Shown in pieces: positions 34,554 to 43,877 of a DNA stretch of 49,282 nucleotides. Under the pieces are notes generated by a model, which saw only the letters and a list, made by a program, of their open reading frames with translations, had not been told where the DNA came from and searched no databases. Every line of letters starts with the position of its first letter. Position 1 is the first letter of the stretch. A program made the translations under genes and the position numbers. This DNA is from Pseudomonadota bacterium (GTDB lineage Bacteria > Pseudomonadota > Gammaproteobacteria > Burkholderiales > Burkholderiaceae): the NCBI GenBank assembly GCA_029777935.1, contig JAKORH010000243.1, positions 1-49,282 of the forward strand. The letters run 5' to 3'.

Positions 34554-36323
34554 TCACCGACTGCGCGCTTCGCTCACGGCATTCGCCTCGGACTCCGCGA
34601 TGCGCGCGGCAAGCGCCTGCGCCACGCGCGCGACGACATCGGCCCAGTCGGTGCGCGTGCGCTGGCGGAACAGCCGGGCCGTCGGATACCACGGGCTGTC
34701 CTCGCGCTCGAGCATCCAGCGCCACTCGGGCGGATTCGAGATCAGCAGCCACACCGGCAAAGCCAGCGCGCCGGCGAGGTGGGCGATCGACGTGTCGACC
34801 GAGATCACGAGGTCCATCAGGCTTGCCAGCGCCGCGGTCTCGGCGAAGTCGGTCAGCTCTTCACCGTAGTGCCGGATGCCGAAGCGCGGCAGCGCGGCGC
34901 GCTCTTCTTCCGTGACGAACTTGCCGAGGCAGTGGAACTCGGCCGGCACTTCGAACAGCGGCCCCAGTGCATCCAGTTGCATGCTGCGCCGGTGGTCTTC
35001 GTCGTGCGTCGGGCTGCCCGACCACGCGAGTCCGACGCGGATGCGGCGGCGCGGGCCGATCCGCTCCGACCATTGCCGGACACGCCGCGCATCGGTGCGC
35101 AGGTAGGGCACCGATGCCGGAATCGTCTCCAGTGTCGTTCCGAACCGCGCCGGCAGGCTCACCAAGGGGCAATGCAGGTCGACCTGCGGCATCTCTTCGC
35201 CGTTGACGATCACGCCGGCGACGGCCGGGACGGTCTCCAGCAGCGGCTTGAGCGGCGCGTGCGCGCCGACGATGACCTGCGCCCCGCGCGCGGCCAGCAG
35301 CGGCACGTACCGCACCATCTGGATCGCGTCGCCGAAACCCTGCTCGGAGTGCAGCAGGATCGTCTTGCCGCGCACGTCCTCGCGACCGTCCCAAAGCCGC
35401 TCGGGCAACTGCCGCAGCCACTTGAGATAAGGGGAGCGCTGCCAGCGCCATTCGAAGTCGGGCCACGCCTGCGCGAACTCGCCCTGAACGAGTCGATACA
35501 GCGCCCGGTTCCAGTGCAGCCCCGCATCGTTCGGGTCGAGTTCGATCGCCCGGTCGAGCGTGGCGATCGCTTCCTGATAGTGGCCGAGATTCGCAAGTGC
35601 TGCAGCGCGACTGCTGAGCGCCGGGACATCGCTGCCATCGCGCAGCAATGCGCGCTCGCATGCATTCAGCGCGTCGTCCGGACGTTCCAGCCGCAGATAG
35701 ACCGCGGCGACGGCGCGCAACGCTTCCTCGTTGTCGGCGTCGTGCGCGAGAAGAGGCTGGTACACCTCCAGCGCATCGCGCCAGCGGCGCAGCCCGCACA
35801 GCGCGGAGCCGCGCGCCAGCAGTGCGGCGCGATCGCCCGGAGCTGACGACAGAAGCCGATCCGCCGTCGCCAGCATCTCGTGCAGAAGCTTCTCCTGCCG
35901 CCCGAGCAACTCATCGGCGCGCTCGAAGTCGCACAGCGCTTCGTGACTGCGCCCGCCGGCGGCCAGCGCCCGCGCGCGGTTCCAGTGCAGCATGCCGTCG
36001 GCCGGCTTGATCGCGAGCGCCCGCGTGTAGCGCGCCACCGCATCGTCGAACCGCTGCAGCGTGAACAGGGCGACGCCATGGTTCGCCAGCGCGGCCGGAT
36101 CATCCGGGTTCGAAGCCAACGAAGCCGCGAACGCACGCTCTGCGACGGCGACGTCGCCCAGGTGCATCAGGCAGAGGCCGAACAGGTGCAGCGCCTGCGC
36201 ATGATCGGGCTCGGCGCGCACGACCGCCTGGCACAGCCGCGCCGCTTCCGCGTGCCGCCCCTGCTGAAAGAGCTGGGCCGCCCGCGCCACGGCACTGGAA
36301 TGATCACCGGGCTGGGTCTGCAT
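34554..36323 (-). CDS. TPR protein with GT9-like glycosyltransferase domain (copy 1)
   Basis: The 589-residue protein has an N-terminal TPR array (~10-290), then a GT9-like domain: TILLHSEQGFGDAIQMVRYVPLL, RIRVGLAWSGSPTHDEDHRRSM, and VISVDTSIAHLAGALALPVW, ending in WRWMLEREDSPWYPTARLFRQ. The order is that of ADP-heptose-type glycosyltransferases, but TPR fusions of this kind are usually not LPS heptosyltransferases; target and donor cannot be read. Its start lies 20 nt inside the end of the related gene upstream, so the two are likely coupled. It is a paralogue of the protein at 36304-38295. Confidence 0.9.
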   Translation of the reverse strand: MQTQPGDHSSAVARAAQLFQQGRHAEAARLCQAVVRAEPDHAQALHLFGLCLMHLGDVAVAERAFAASLASNPDDPAALANHGVALFTLQRFDDAVARYTRALAIKPADGMLHWNRARALAAGGRSHEALCDFERADELLGRQEKLLHEMLATADRLLSSAPGDRAALLARGSALCGLRRWRDALEVYQPLLAHDADNEEALRAVAAVYLRLERPDDALNACERALLRDGSDVPALSSRAAALANLGHYQEAIATLDRAIELDPNDAGLHWNRALYRLVQGEFAQAWPDFEWRWQRSPYLKWLRQLPERLWDGREDVRGKTILLHSEQGFGDAIQMVRYVPLLAARGAQVIVGAHAPLKPLLETVPAVAGVIVNGEEMPQVDLHCPLVSLPARFGTTLETIPASVPYLRTDARRVRQWSERIGPRRRIRVGLAWSGSPTHDEDHRRSMQLDALGPLFEVPAEFHCLGKFVTEEERAALPRFGIRHYGEELTDFAETAALASLMDLVISVDTSIAHLAGALALPVWLLISNPPEWRWMLEREDSPWYPTARLFRQRTRTDWADVVARVAQALAARIAESEANAVSEARSR

Positions 36324-38295
36324 CGGTTCGGGCCGCCAGCCAGTCGTCGAGCGCAGCGCCGGTGCGCCGGATCAGTTCATCCCAGTCGCCGCGCGCGCGC
36401 TGGCGGAACAGGCGCGCGGTGGGATACCACGGGCTGTCGTCTCGCTCCAGCATCCAGCGGAAGTCGGTCGGCACACCGAGCAGGATCCACACCGGCCTGC
36501 CGAGCGCACCGGCCAGATGCGCGACGGAGGTGTCGACAGTGACGACGAGGTCGAGATTCTCGACCAGGGCCGCGGTCTGCGCAAAATCGACCAGCAGGTC
36601 GCCCGGACACCAGACCGAGTGGGATTCGAGCGTATCGGCATCGGCGGCCACGAGCTGCTTGTTCAGGTTGATGAACTGCGCCGCACGGCCGAACAGCGAC
36701 CTGAATGCGTGGAGCGGAACGCTGCGCGCCCGATCGTTGGCGTGGCGCGGACTGCCGGCCCATACGGCCCCGATCCGGGGCAGCCGGCCGCTTTCGCGCG
36801 CGCGCTCTTCGAGCAGCGCATGCCATTGGCGCACGGACGCCGGATCCGCCTTCAGGTACGGAATGCGCGCCGGCACCGTCTGCAGCGTCGTGTGGAAGGC
36901 GAACGGCAGGCTCATCAACGGGCAATGGCGCTCGAACGGCGGCAATGCTTCACCGTTGCCAATCACTTCGACGCCGGGCAGGCTCGCCAGCAGCGACTTC
37001 AGCTCCGGCTGCACGATCAGACACACGTGCGCGCCGCGCTCCGCGACCAGCGGCGCGTAGCGGCAGAACTGGATCGAATCGCCGAACCCCTGTTCCGCGT
37101 GCAGCAGCACGCGCAGCCCGTTCGAATCCTCGTCGCTGTGCCAGTCGGGGCGATCGAACCGTCGCAGGATTCGGTCCGCGTCCGCGCGCCGCCGCCGCCA
37201 CTCGAATCCGGCCCACCCGTGCTCGAAGTCGCCGAGCCGCAAGCGGTTCAGCGCCGCGGAGACGTGCGCCTCGACGTGGTCGGGCTGCCACCGCGTGGCG
37301 GTGTCGAGCGACTCGATCGCTTCGGCGAAGCGTGCGAGATCGGTCAGCAACTGGCCACGGTGGTAGTGCGTTTGCGCCAGCAGACGCCGCAGGTGCGGCG
37401 GCGCGGCCGCGGCTGGATCGGCCGCACCGATCTGCCTTGCGATAGCCCGCTCTCTTTCGACCAGCAACGCCAGGGTGCGATCGTGGTCGCGCCTTGCCTC
37501 CTCGTGGCGGCCGAGCACCGTCAGCAGAATGGCGCGGGAGGTGACGATGTGCACATCGTTCGGATCGAGCTCGACCGCGCGCTCGTAGGCCGCGAGCGCT
37601 TCCCCCGTCCGCGACAGTCCTGACAGCGCGTCGGCGCGGTTGCGGTGAACGACGGCGCTCGCCGGCAGCAGCGCGACCGCCCGATCGGCGGCGACCAGGG
37701 CCTCATCGTGCCGCCGCATCAGGTTCAGCACGATGCTCCGGTTCGACAGCGCCTGGCCGTAGTCCGGACGAAGCGCCTCGGCGCGATCGAGGCTCGCCAG
37801 CGCCTCTTCGAGGCGCTGCAGTTGCGTCAGCGCGTTGCCGCGGTTGCACCACGCCTCCGCGAGGTCGGGCGCGATCTGCAGCGCGCGATCGAAGCTCGAC
37901 AACGCCTCGTCGAAGCGAGCCAGCTCGACCAGCGCCAGCCCCCGCATGTTCAGCGTCGCCGGCTGGCGCGGCTCGAGCGCCAGAGCATGTGAATAGCAGG
38001 CAAGCGCCTCCTCGTAGCGCTTCATCGCATGCAGCGCGATGCCGCGATTGGTCAGCGCCGCGACCTGGAACGGCTGCACGCGCAGGCTCGCCGCGAACGC
38101 CTGCTCGGCGGCGGCAAAGGCGCCGCGCTGCAGGCGGCAGACGCCGAGCAACTGCAGCGCGATCGGTTCCGAGGGTCGGGCACGCAGGATCGCCTCGCAG
38201 ACCTGCTCCGCCTGTGCGGTGCGGCCGGATCTCTGCAGAGACGACGCCTGCGCCAGCGCCTGCCGCACGTCAAGCTGCTGCGGCTGTCGCGCCAT
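36304..38295 (-). CDS. TPR protein with GT9-like glycosyltransferase domain (copy 2)
   Basis: The 663-residue protein has a longer TPR array (~10-345, about nine units) and the same C-terminal GT9-like part as its neighbour: VLLHAEQGFGDSIQFCRYAPLV, RIGAVWAGSPRHANDRARSVPL, VVTVDTSVAHLAGALGRPVW and WRWMLERDDSPWYPTARLFRQ. The ends of the two proteins are nearly identical, pointing to a tandem duplication followed by divergence of the TPRs. It lies 15 nt downstream of the sulfotransferase gene. Confidence 0.9.
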   Translation of the reverse strand: MARQPQQLDVRQALAQASSLQRSGRTAQAEQVCEAILRARPSEPIALQLLGVCRLQRGAFAAAEQAFAASLRVQPFQVAALTNRGIALHAMKRYEEALACYSHALALEPRQPATLNMRGLALVELARFDEALSSFDRALQIAPDLAEAWCNRGNALTQLQRLEEALASLDRAEALRPDYGQALSNRSIVLNLMRRHDEALVAADRAVALLPASAVVHRNRADALSGLSRTGEALAAYERAVELDPNDVHIVTSRAILLTVLGRHEEARRDHDRTLALLVERERAIARQIGAADPAAAAPPHLRRLLAQTHYHRGQLLTDLARFAEAIESLDTATRWQPDHVEAHVSAALNRLRLGDFEHGWAGFEWRRRRADADRILRRFDRPDWHSDEDSNGLRVLLHAEQGFGDSIQFCRYAPLVAERGAHVCLIVQPELKSLLASLPGVEVIGNGEALPPFERHCPLMSLPFAFHTTLQTVPARIPYLKADPASVRQWHALLEERARESGRLPRIGAVWAGSPRHANDRARSVPLHAFRSLFGRAAQFINLNKQLVAADADTLESHSVWCPGDLLVDFAQTAALVENLDLVVTVDTSVAHLAGALGRPVWILLGVPTDFRWMLERDDSPWYPTARLFRQRARGDWDELIRRTGAALDDWLAARTDADPAR

Positions 38296-38310
38296 CGAGC
38301 AGAACCGGCA

Positions 38311-39144
38311 TCAGTAGTGCCTCCAGAGCGCCCGAATCCGCTCCGGTCCGAACCGGTCGGCACAGAATTCATAGACGGGGGCGAGATACGCCCGCGCGGC
38401 CTGCGCGAACTCCGGATCGATCGGGCCCACGTCCGGAGCGGCGTTGACTCGCGTCGAGAGGTCCGCGGGCCTGGCCTCGATTCCGAGAAACCGGCACACC
38501 TCCTCCACGGTTTCGTCGCGAAACAACTCCTCGTACAGCAAGTACAGCAGCTCGTCCTCCTTGAACGCACGACTAAGGTTCCCGATGGTGAGGTCGTACC
38601 TCGTCCGCATCGTGATTCCCGGCCGCGACAGCGCGGAGGCATACGCATCCGCCACGTTGGCCGCGCCGCGCCGCTGGTTGAATCTGAGCTGCGAAAACAG
38701 TCGATCGACCGGATCGCGGAGTATGAAGATCACCCTGGGGCGCAGGCCGGCCTGCACCAGGAAATTCCGGATGAACTCGAAGCCGGCGTCCGGAATCAGG
38801 CTGTAGGAGGGCGTGATCTCACCGACGACCTTGTGCTGGTCGCGCGTGTAGCGCTTGAAGTACGCGAGGTAGGTGTTCTCGCTCAGCGACAGTGCGTACC
38901 GCTCGAGTGCCTGCGCCAGGTGCGGCGGCGAGTAGGTCCCTTCGGTCAGAAGCTTGTTGAGCCAGGAGTGCAGTTCCTCGAATCGCTTCTCGCGCGTGTA
39001 TCCGCTCGTCTCGGGTGCGAACATCGCGTCGAAGACGTGCAGCTCCTTGTACGGCGACAGGAACACCTGCGGATGGCTCGTCAGATAGCTGCTCAGCCAC
39101 GTGGTGCCGCACCGCTGCGCCCCGACGCCCAGGAGAAAATTCAC
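38311..39144 (-). CDS. Sulfotransferase domain protein
   Basis: The 277-residue protein has the PAPS-binding 5'-loop FLLGVGAQRCGTTWLSSYL at residues 3-21, and the 3'-phosphate motif IFILRDPVDRLFSQLRFNQ in the middle, the arrangement of sulfotransferase family 1/heparan-type enzymes. It should move sulfate from PAPS onto a carbohydrate or peptide. I chose the GTG at 39144, which has AAGGA 8 nt upstream and puts the PAPS loop at the N-terminus; another GTG at 39192 would add 16 polar residues. It is the first gene of the leftward run of five. Confidence 0.92.
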   Translation of the reverse strand: MNFLLGVGAQRCGTTWLSSYLTSHPQVFLSPYKELHVFDAMFAPETSGYTREKRFEELHSWLNKLLTEGTYSPPHLAQALERYALSLSENTYLAYFKRYTRDQHKVVGEITPSYSLIPDAGFEFIRNFLVQAGLRPRVIFILRDPVDRLFSQLRFNQRRGAANVADAYASALSRPGITMRTRYDLTIGNLSRAFKEDELLYLLYEELFRDETVEEVCRFLGIEARPADLSTRVNAAPDVGPIDPEFAQAARAYLAPVYEFCADRFGPERIRALWRHY

Positions 39145-39600
39145 GACGCCATTCCTTGCCGATCGGCCCGCCCCCTGGTCTTCGTGCGGCACCGCCCCGA
39201 GGCTGCGTGAATCGCCTGCAGGACGTGTCGCTGGAGCGGTCGGGGTATCGCCATCGATGGTCAGGATAACCCGGATTGGTCCGGGTCCGGCCGCGTCCCA
39301 GAGTGTGAGAACATCGAAAGCACCGAGTGAATGCGAGTCGGTGTTCCGGGCGGGTCGCCTCGGGCGATGAAGGCGCGTAGCGGCGGACCACGGCCGCTCA
39401 CTCAGATGACGTCTCGATGGTCTGACGGCATCAGTTCACGCACCTGCCATCGCGTCATCCATCTCGAAAACCGGCCGCGCGACTCAACCGCGCGGGGAGC
39501 GCTGCCGCCGCACAAAGGGCAAGAGTGCTTGTCGATGTCGGCGCAGGTCGTCGCTGCGACCGACAACCGTGCCCGCTGCCTGCCGCCTACTGCCTACTGC
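39145..39600. other. Intergenic region of about 456 nt
   Basis: No convincing gene is present. It separates the 3' end of secreted copy B from the sulfotransferase operon on the same strand, so it must hold the operon promoter; I cannot place it. A CTACTGC repeat marks its right end. No clear terminator hairpin with a T-run was found after copy B. Confidence 0.5.
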
Positions 39601-39607
39601 CTACTGC
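39587..39607. repeat. Three tandem copies of CTACTGC across a stop codon
   Basis: On the minus strand the units read GCAGTAG, and the first holds the CAG-TAG end of the secreted-protein gene. The period of 7 puts TAG in all three frames in succession. Confidence 0.85.
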
Positions 39608-41079
39608 GGCAGGACTCCGCGGATCGTCGTGCGCCCGGCTGTCGTGGCACCGTACGTTCCCGAGACGCCAGGCGACGCCGCGTTGTTCACCGCACGCGCG
39701 AATTGACGCACGACCACGGGCACTCCCTTGTCAGGTTCGAAGATCTCCCAATTGATGCTCACGGAACCATCGGTGGGGAAGTAGAAATCAGCAATGCTTG
39801 TCCGGGTCGTCGCGGCCCGCAACGTCGCCGACGGTGGATTCGCTGCTCCCTGCATGCTCAGCACCGACACCATGCCGCAGAAGGAGACGTAACGGAAATC
39901 CGGCACAGGTCCCCCGGACATCAATCCTTCGCGGTTGTACGCCACGATGGAGAAGCGCATAAACGCCTTGTAGCAAGGTTGGCCGAGATCGAGCGGTTGT
40001 CCAGGCAGGTCGGTGAAGTACGCCGCACCCAGATTTCCGTACGTGCCCCGATTGCTCACGAGCCTCGGCCCCGAGTAGTCCACGGCCAGGTGATAGCGGC
40101 GCGTGGGCATCGAGATCACCCAGTCGGTCGAGGCCCCGATGGCCGGGTTGGTCAGGTACTCGACGACAGTTTCCCGCGCCGCGATCTCGTAGCTCAACTC
40201 GGTGGCCTGGTCCTGCGGCGTAGCCACCGCCGCGGTGTACGGCGTGGACAGATCCGGCAGGCTCAGGCTCGACGGCGCGATGATCGGGGTGCCATTGACG
40301 AAGTGATACAGCGGATCGGCCGAGTAGCTGTCGATGTCCGCGCCGGTCAGCGGTGCCGCCGTCTGCGGAAAGAATACGTTGTTGCCGGTGCTGGCGGCGC
40401 CGTCGAGCCGCGCTTCGAAGGCCAGCGCCTCGCCCGACCAGGTGGTGGTCTGCGCCACGTTGATGAGGATCCAGTTGGCCATCAGCCCGCTGGTGGGCGG
40501 GGCGAGCTGCGCATCGAAGCGGGTCAGCGCGTCCAACACCGACGCGGTGCACGGCGGGCTGTTGGTCAGCGGTCGCATCTCGGTGCGCAACGGCGTGCCC
40601 TCGATGATGTCGCCCATCGTGATGATCTCGATGTAACCCTCGCGCGCCTGGTTGGCCAGCGCATCGCCGGTCAGCGCCGGATTCAGCCGCGTGGTGCGGA
40701 ACTGCGTGCCGTTGACCACTGCCGGCAGCGTGCAGGAGCGATCGGTCGTGGTGATGACCGGCAGGCCATCGGTCCCGGCGGAGATGTTCGCGCTCCACAT
40801 GTCGCGCGGAGCCAGGAAGACCTGGAAGCTCAACAGCTCGTCGCCATTGCCGGCGCCGCGGAAACGGATCTTGATCGCCTTGGCCGCCGGGCTCGCATTG
40901 GTGATGTTCAGCAGCGTGGCATTGCCGCCCTGCGTGTTGAAGTACGGCACCACGAGCAGGTGGCCGACCCCATGCGGGTTCAGCTCCAGCGAGGTGGCGG
41001 CGCCCTTGGGTTGCGGCTGGGCGAGAACGGCCGACGCCAGGCAGGCGGCGGCGAAGAAGGCAGTCAGCGTGCGGATCAT
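39601..41079 (-). CDS. Secreted protein of unnamed family ('GVGH' family), copy B
   Basis: The 492-residue protein has a signal peptide (cleavage near AVLA-Q, residue 20) and no known enzyme motif I recognise. It shares with copy A at 26415 the blocks LNPHGVGHLLVVPYFNTQGG, LPDLSTPY, DWVISMPTRRYHLAVDYSG and GVSGTY, and the same four cysteines (DRSC, SPPC, GQPC, VSFC), which suggests two conserved disulfides. GAGGAG lies 8 nt before the ATG. It begins 33 nt after the subtilase stop on the same strand, so the two are probably one operon. Confidence 0.88.
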   Translation of the reverse strand: MIRTLTAFFAAACLASAVLAQPQPKGAATSLELNPHGVGHLLVVPYFNTQGGNATLLNITNASPAAKAIKIRFRGAGNGDELLSFQVFLAPRDMWSANISAGTDGLPVITTTDRSCTLPAVVNGTQFRTTRLNPALTGDALANQAREGYIEIITMGDIIEGTPLRTEMRPLTNSPPCTASVLDALTRFDAQLAPPTSGLMANWILINVAQTTTWSGEALAFEARLDGAASTGNNVFFPQTAAPLTGADIDSYSADPLYHFVNGTPIIAPSSLSLPDLSTPYTAAVATPQDQATELSYEIAARETVVEYLTNPAIGASTDWVISMPTRRYHLAVDYSGPRLVSNRGTYGNLGAAYFTDLPGQPLDLGQPCYKAFMRFSIVAYNREGLMSGGPVPDFRYVSFCGMVSVLSMQGAANPPSATLRAATTRTSIADFYFPTDGSVSINWEIFEPDKGVPVVVRQFARAVNNAASPGVSGTYGATTAGRTTIRGVLPQ

Positions 41080-41112
41080 CGGTAGGCTCCTCGCGAACTC
41101 AAGGCGCCGCCG

Positions 41113-43491
41113 CTACTGGATTGCCGGCACGTTGCCATCGATGTTGGGATACACATAGCCGATCCAGTCGGTACCGCCCGTGTTGTCGGTGTATCCGGCT
41201 GCCAGCATCGCGGCCAGCCGGGTCTCGGGAAAGATCGCATGATCGTCCAGCGTCGGGTTGTACTTGCGCATGAGGCGAACCGTGCCTGCCGGCTGGGCCA
41301 TGGTGCGCGGGTAGATGTAGCCTTCGATGCCGTCCAGTCTGTACCCGGCGCTCTCGAAGAACCCGATGCCGTTGATCGGGTCGGCGCTGTAGGCCGAATC
41401 CGTATGTTGCGAGTTGCTGCTGCATACCGCGGGCGGATAGGGCGTCGGATCGCCGCAGCGCCAACTGAAGCGGTACAGCGGCACCAAAGGAATGCTCGAA
41501 TTCTTGGGATTCTGCGGGGTCGTGAAGATCCACACCTCGGCTCGCGGCACGCTGGTGCTTTCGGTGCCGGCATCCGGGAACTGTGCGTAGCCCGTAACCG
41601 TGGTGCCGCCCGTGCTGGCATACCAGGGACTGCACGGAAACCACGCGCATGGATCGGGTGTGATGAATCCGGCCAGGGCCGCGGTGGCCATCTGCGGAAC
41701 GGTCGTGTATAGATAGTCATAGCGTCCGCTGCTGTAGAACGCGAACAGCGGCGTCAACCGGTTGGCCGTCTGTGCAACGGTGTCGGCGACTGCGACCGCG
41801 GCGTCCGGCATACCGTGACCCCACCGCGCCGAAGGCGTTTGGTGCGAGCCGCTGTTGTGCAGAAGGGTCCGGATCGCCGTCCGAGGCTCGGCCTGGCCGT
41901 TATGGTCGGTCGGCAAGGCCGGCAGCAGGGGGTTGATCGACCGCAGAATGCCCGCCAGGGCGGATAGATGCGGGGTCGCCATCGACGTGCCCGTGCAACT
42001 GCCATAGCCGTCGTTGAACGTGCCGGATTCGTCGTAGGGGCTGGCGTCCGCGCATCGGTAGATGTAGTCCCAAGTTGACGTATTTCCCTGCATCATGCTT
42101 CCGACTGCAACCGTCGACACGATGGACCGCGCCGGCGCATACATCCCGTTTATGCCGGGTGCGTTGGTGCGATTCTGGGGGTATAGCCCCATCGGTTCTC
42201 CACGCCACTGACACCAGTAGGACAAGAAGCAGTTGGAATCAAGCTGACCTTCGACCGCGTAGCGCTCTTCTGCACCAGCCACGGCGACCACTGACGGGTG
42301 CTCGCCCGGAAACTGTGGTTTGCCGAGATTGACAAGTTCGGTCTCGCCATTGCCCGCAGCGCTGAAGATCATGACCTTTCTGCGGTGGCCAAAGTCGATC
42401 GCATTGCAGATCGGTGCCACCGCACGCGACCAATCGTTGTTCGCGCCGCAAACCGGGTAGTCCTCGTAGAACGATAGCCAGCCACCGCTCCAGTTCACGA
42501 CTTGCATGCCGCGCTCAATCGCCTTGTTCATCGCGTTGGCGATGCGAGACGCAGTCAAGCTCGGAACCTTCATCAACGCTGTGCTGCAGGTCGGGCAGGC
42601 GCCTGCAATCCCGATCCCATTGTTCGCGGTCGCGCTGAGGATGCCGAGGACATGACTGGTGTGGTAGAGATCATTTGCGGCAGGAATACTTGTGGTGTTG
42701 TAGGCCATCTGCGGCCGATGATTGCGCAGCACATCGGGGGGCAGCGAGTTCAAGTCGTTCGGAACACCTGCTTCGATCACGCCGATGTAGCCGTGCCCGG
42801 TACTCTGATCCCACGCGATCTGCAGATTCATTTCGCGCAAGCCCCATTGGTACAGCGGCGCAGTGGCGCGGACCGCGAAGTAGGGGTCATTGGGTGCCCA
42901 GGACATGGTGACGCGCCGATTGTTGGCCACGCTGGCCAGCGCCGAAGACGACTTCAGCCGTTCTTCTGCCTGCACGGCTGCTGCGACCGATGGGTAGCGC
43001 AGGATCAGATACTGCTCCAGCAGTTCGCGCGGGTGGTCGGCGGCGAGCATTGCACGGCTAGCGTCCGGCAGCCGTCCATCTTCGGTCAGGAATTCGGCGC
43101 CCACCGGGTTTTGCAGGGCAAGGTCCGCTACGCGTTCACGCGACCGGACCGCTTTGACGACTTCCATTTCGACGATCTGGCGCGTTGCCGCGTCGCTCAA
43201 CGTCGGCACGATCTGCCGCAGCGCCTGCTTGTTGGAATAGGCGAGCGTGACGATCAATTCGCTCGAGCGGCCGCTTTCGTCGAAGGCCAGTTCAACCGGT
43301 TGTACGTACGGCTCGGGCGCTGCCGGCCGGACATAGGGCGCACCAAGCCGACGCGGAAACAGGGAAGGATCGGTCAAGCCTTCATCGTTTGGGTTGACGG
43401 CGCCTGGCGTCGCGGCCGCCGACTGCGACGCCGTCCAGATCGGAAACAGCATTGACGCAAGACATGCCGCAAGCAATGTCTTCTTGTTCAT
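41113..43491 (-). CDS. Secreted subtilisin-like protease (S8) with altered Asp site and C-terminal DUF5648-like region
   Basis: The 792-residue protein has a signal peptide (~residues 1-27), a propeptide-like region to ~200, and a subtilase domain (~225-560). Visible sites are His277 (YHTSHVLG), oxyanion Asn381 (SAAGNGE) and Ser503 (GTSMATPH). Where the catalytic Asp is expected (usual VIDTGV) the sequence is VIEAGV, with Glu240 (codon GAA). The C-terminal ~230 residues contain repeated aromatic motifs (PLFAFYSSGRYDYLYTT; LYRFSWRC; GYIYP; DDHAIFPETRLAAM) like DUF5648 repeats. The mature protein has many cysteines. It is co-directional with secreted copy B, which could be its partner or substrate; that is not shown. 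Confidence 0.9.
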   Translation of the reverse strand: MNKKTLLAACLASMLFPIWTASQSAAATPGAVNPNDEGLTDPSLFPRRLGAPYVRPAAPEPYVQPVELAFDESGRSSELIVTLAYSNKQALRQIVPTLSDAATRQIVEMEVVKAVRSRERVADLALQNPVGAEFLTEDGRLPDASRAMLAADHPRELLEQYLILRYPSVAAAVQAEERLKSSSALASVANNRRVTMSWAPNDPYFAVRATAPLYQWGLREMNLQIAWDQSTGHGYIGVIEAGVPNDLNSLPPDVLRNHRPQMAYNTTSIPAANDLYHTSHVLGILSATANNGIGIAGACPTCSTALMKVPSLTASRIANAMNKAIERGMQVVNWSGGWLSFYEDYPVCGANNDWSRAVAPICNAIDFGHRRKVMIFSAAGNGETELVNLGKPQFPGEHPSVVAVAGAEERYAVEGQLDSNCFLSYWCQWRGEPMGLYPQNRTNAPGINGMYAPARSIVSTVAVGSMMQGNTSTWDYIYRCADASPYDESGTFNDGYGSCTGTSMATPHLSALAGILRSINPLLPALPTDHNGQAEPRTAIRTLLHNSGSHQTPSARWGHGMPDAAVAVADTVAQTANRLTPLFAFYSSGRYDYLYTTVPQMATAALAGFITPDPCAWFPCSPWYASTGGTTVTGYAQFPDAGTESTSVPRAEVWIFTTPQNPKNSSIPLVPLYRFSWRCGDPTPYPPAVCSSNSQHTDSAYSADPINGIGFFESAGYRLDGIEGYIYPRTMAQPAGTVRLMRKYNPTLDDHAIFPETRLAAMLAAGYTDNTGGTDWIGYVYPNIDGNVPAIQ

Positions 43492-43877
43492 CTGGCGACT
43501 CCGGTCCGTTGGAAAGGCATCTGTGTTCGACGACGGGCGCCCGGCGAGACGTGGCCGCGTGCGCCAGCCCGGTCCCGTGCGCTGTCGTGCAAATGTTGTC
43601 GGCGCGGGCGGACAATGCAGCGTGACGGATCATCGTATGCGGGGAACCGAGTTCGGCTGAATTGGGGAATCCCCCAAGCCTCGCCTGTTGTGGTTGCTCG
43701 GTTTCCCGCACCTCGTCATCCGACAACGAGCGATTGATTCCGTCTCCACTTCAGTCTGGTAGGGCCGCCGCGTCCTCGCGTGTGCAAAGCCCTGACCGGT
43801 CGACGAGTGCAGAATTGGCTCGCCGATGGAAGACGCGACAAGAGCATGAAGCCGTGAGCACCGACTTGCTGACGACC
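43492..43877. other. Intergenic region of 386 nt upstream of the subtilase gene
   Basis: No gene is supported. It should carry the subtilase promoter on the minus strand. A short perfect hairpin TTGGGG-AATC-CCCCAA is at 43662-43677, without a T-run. Confidence 0.5.

Noticed and set aside
34554..38295. Calling the TPR proteins LPS heptosyltransferases because of the GT9-like end
   Set aside because: Core heptosyltransferases have no TPR array; the neighbours suggest protein or glycan decoration, so only a GT9-like label is given.
41113..43491. Calling the protease a sedolisin because of the Glu
   Set aside because: The order and context of His277, Asn381 and Ser503 are those of S8 subtilases, not S53.
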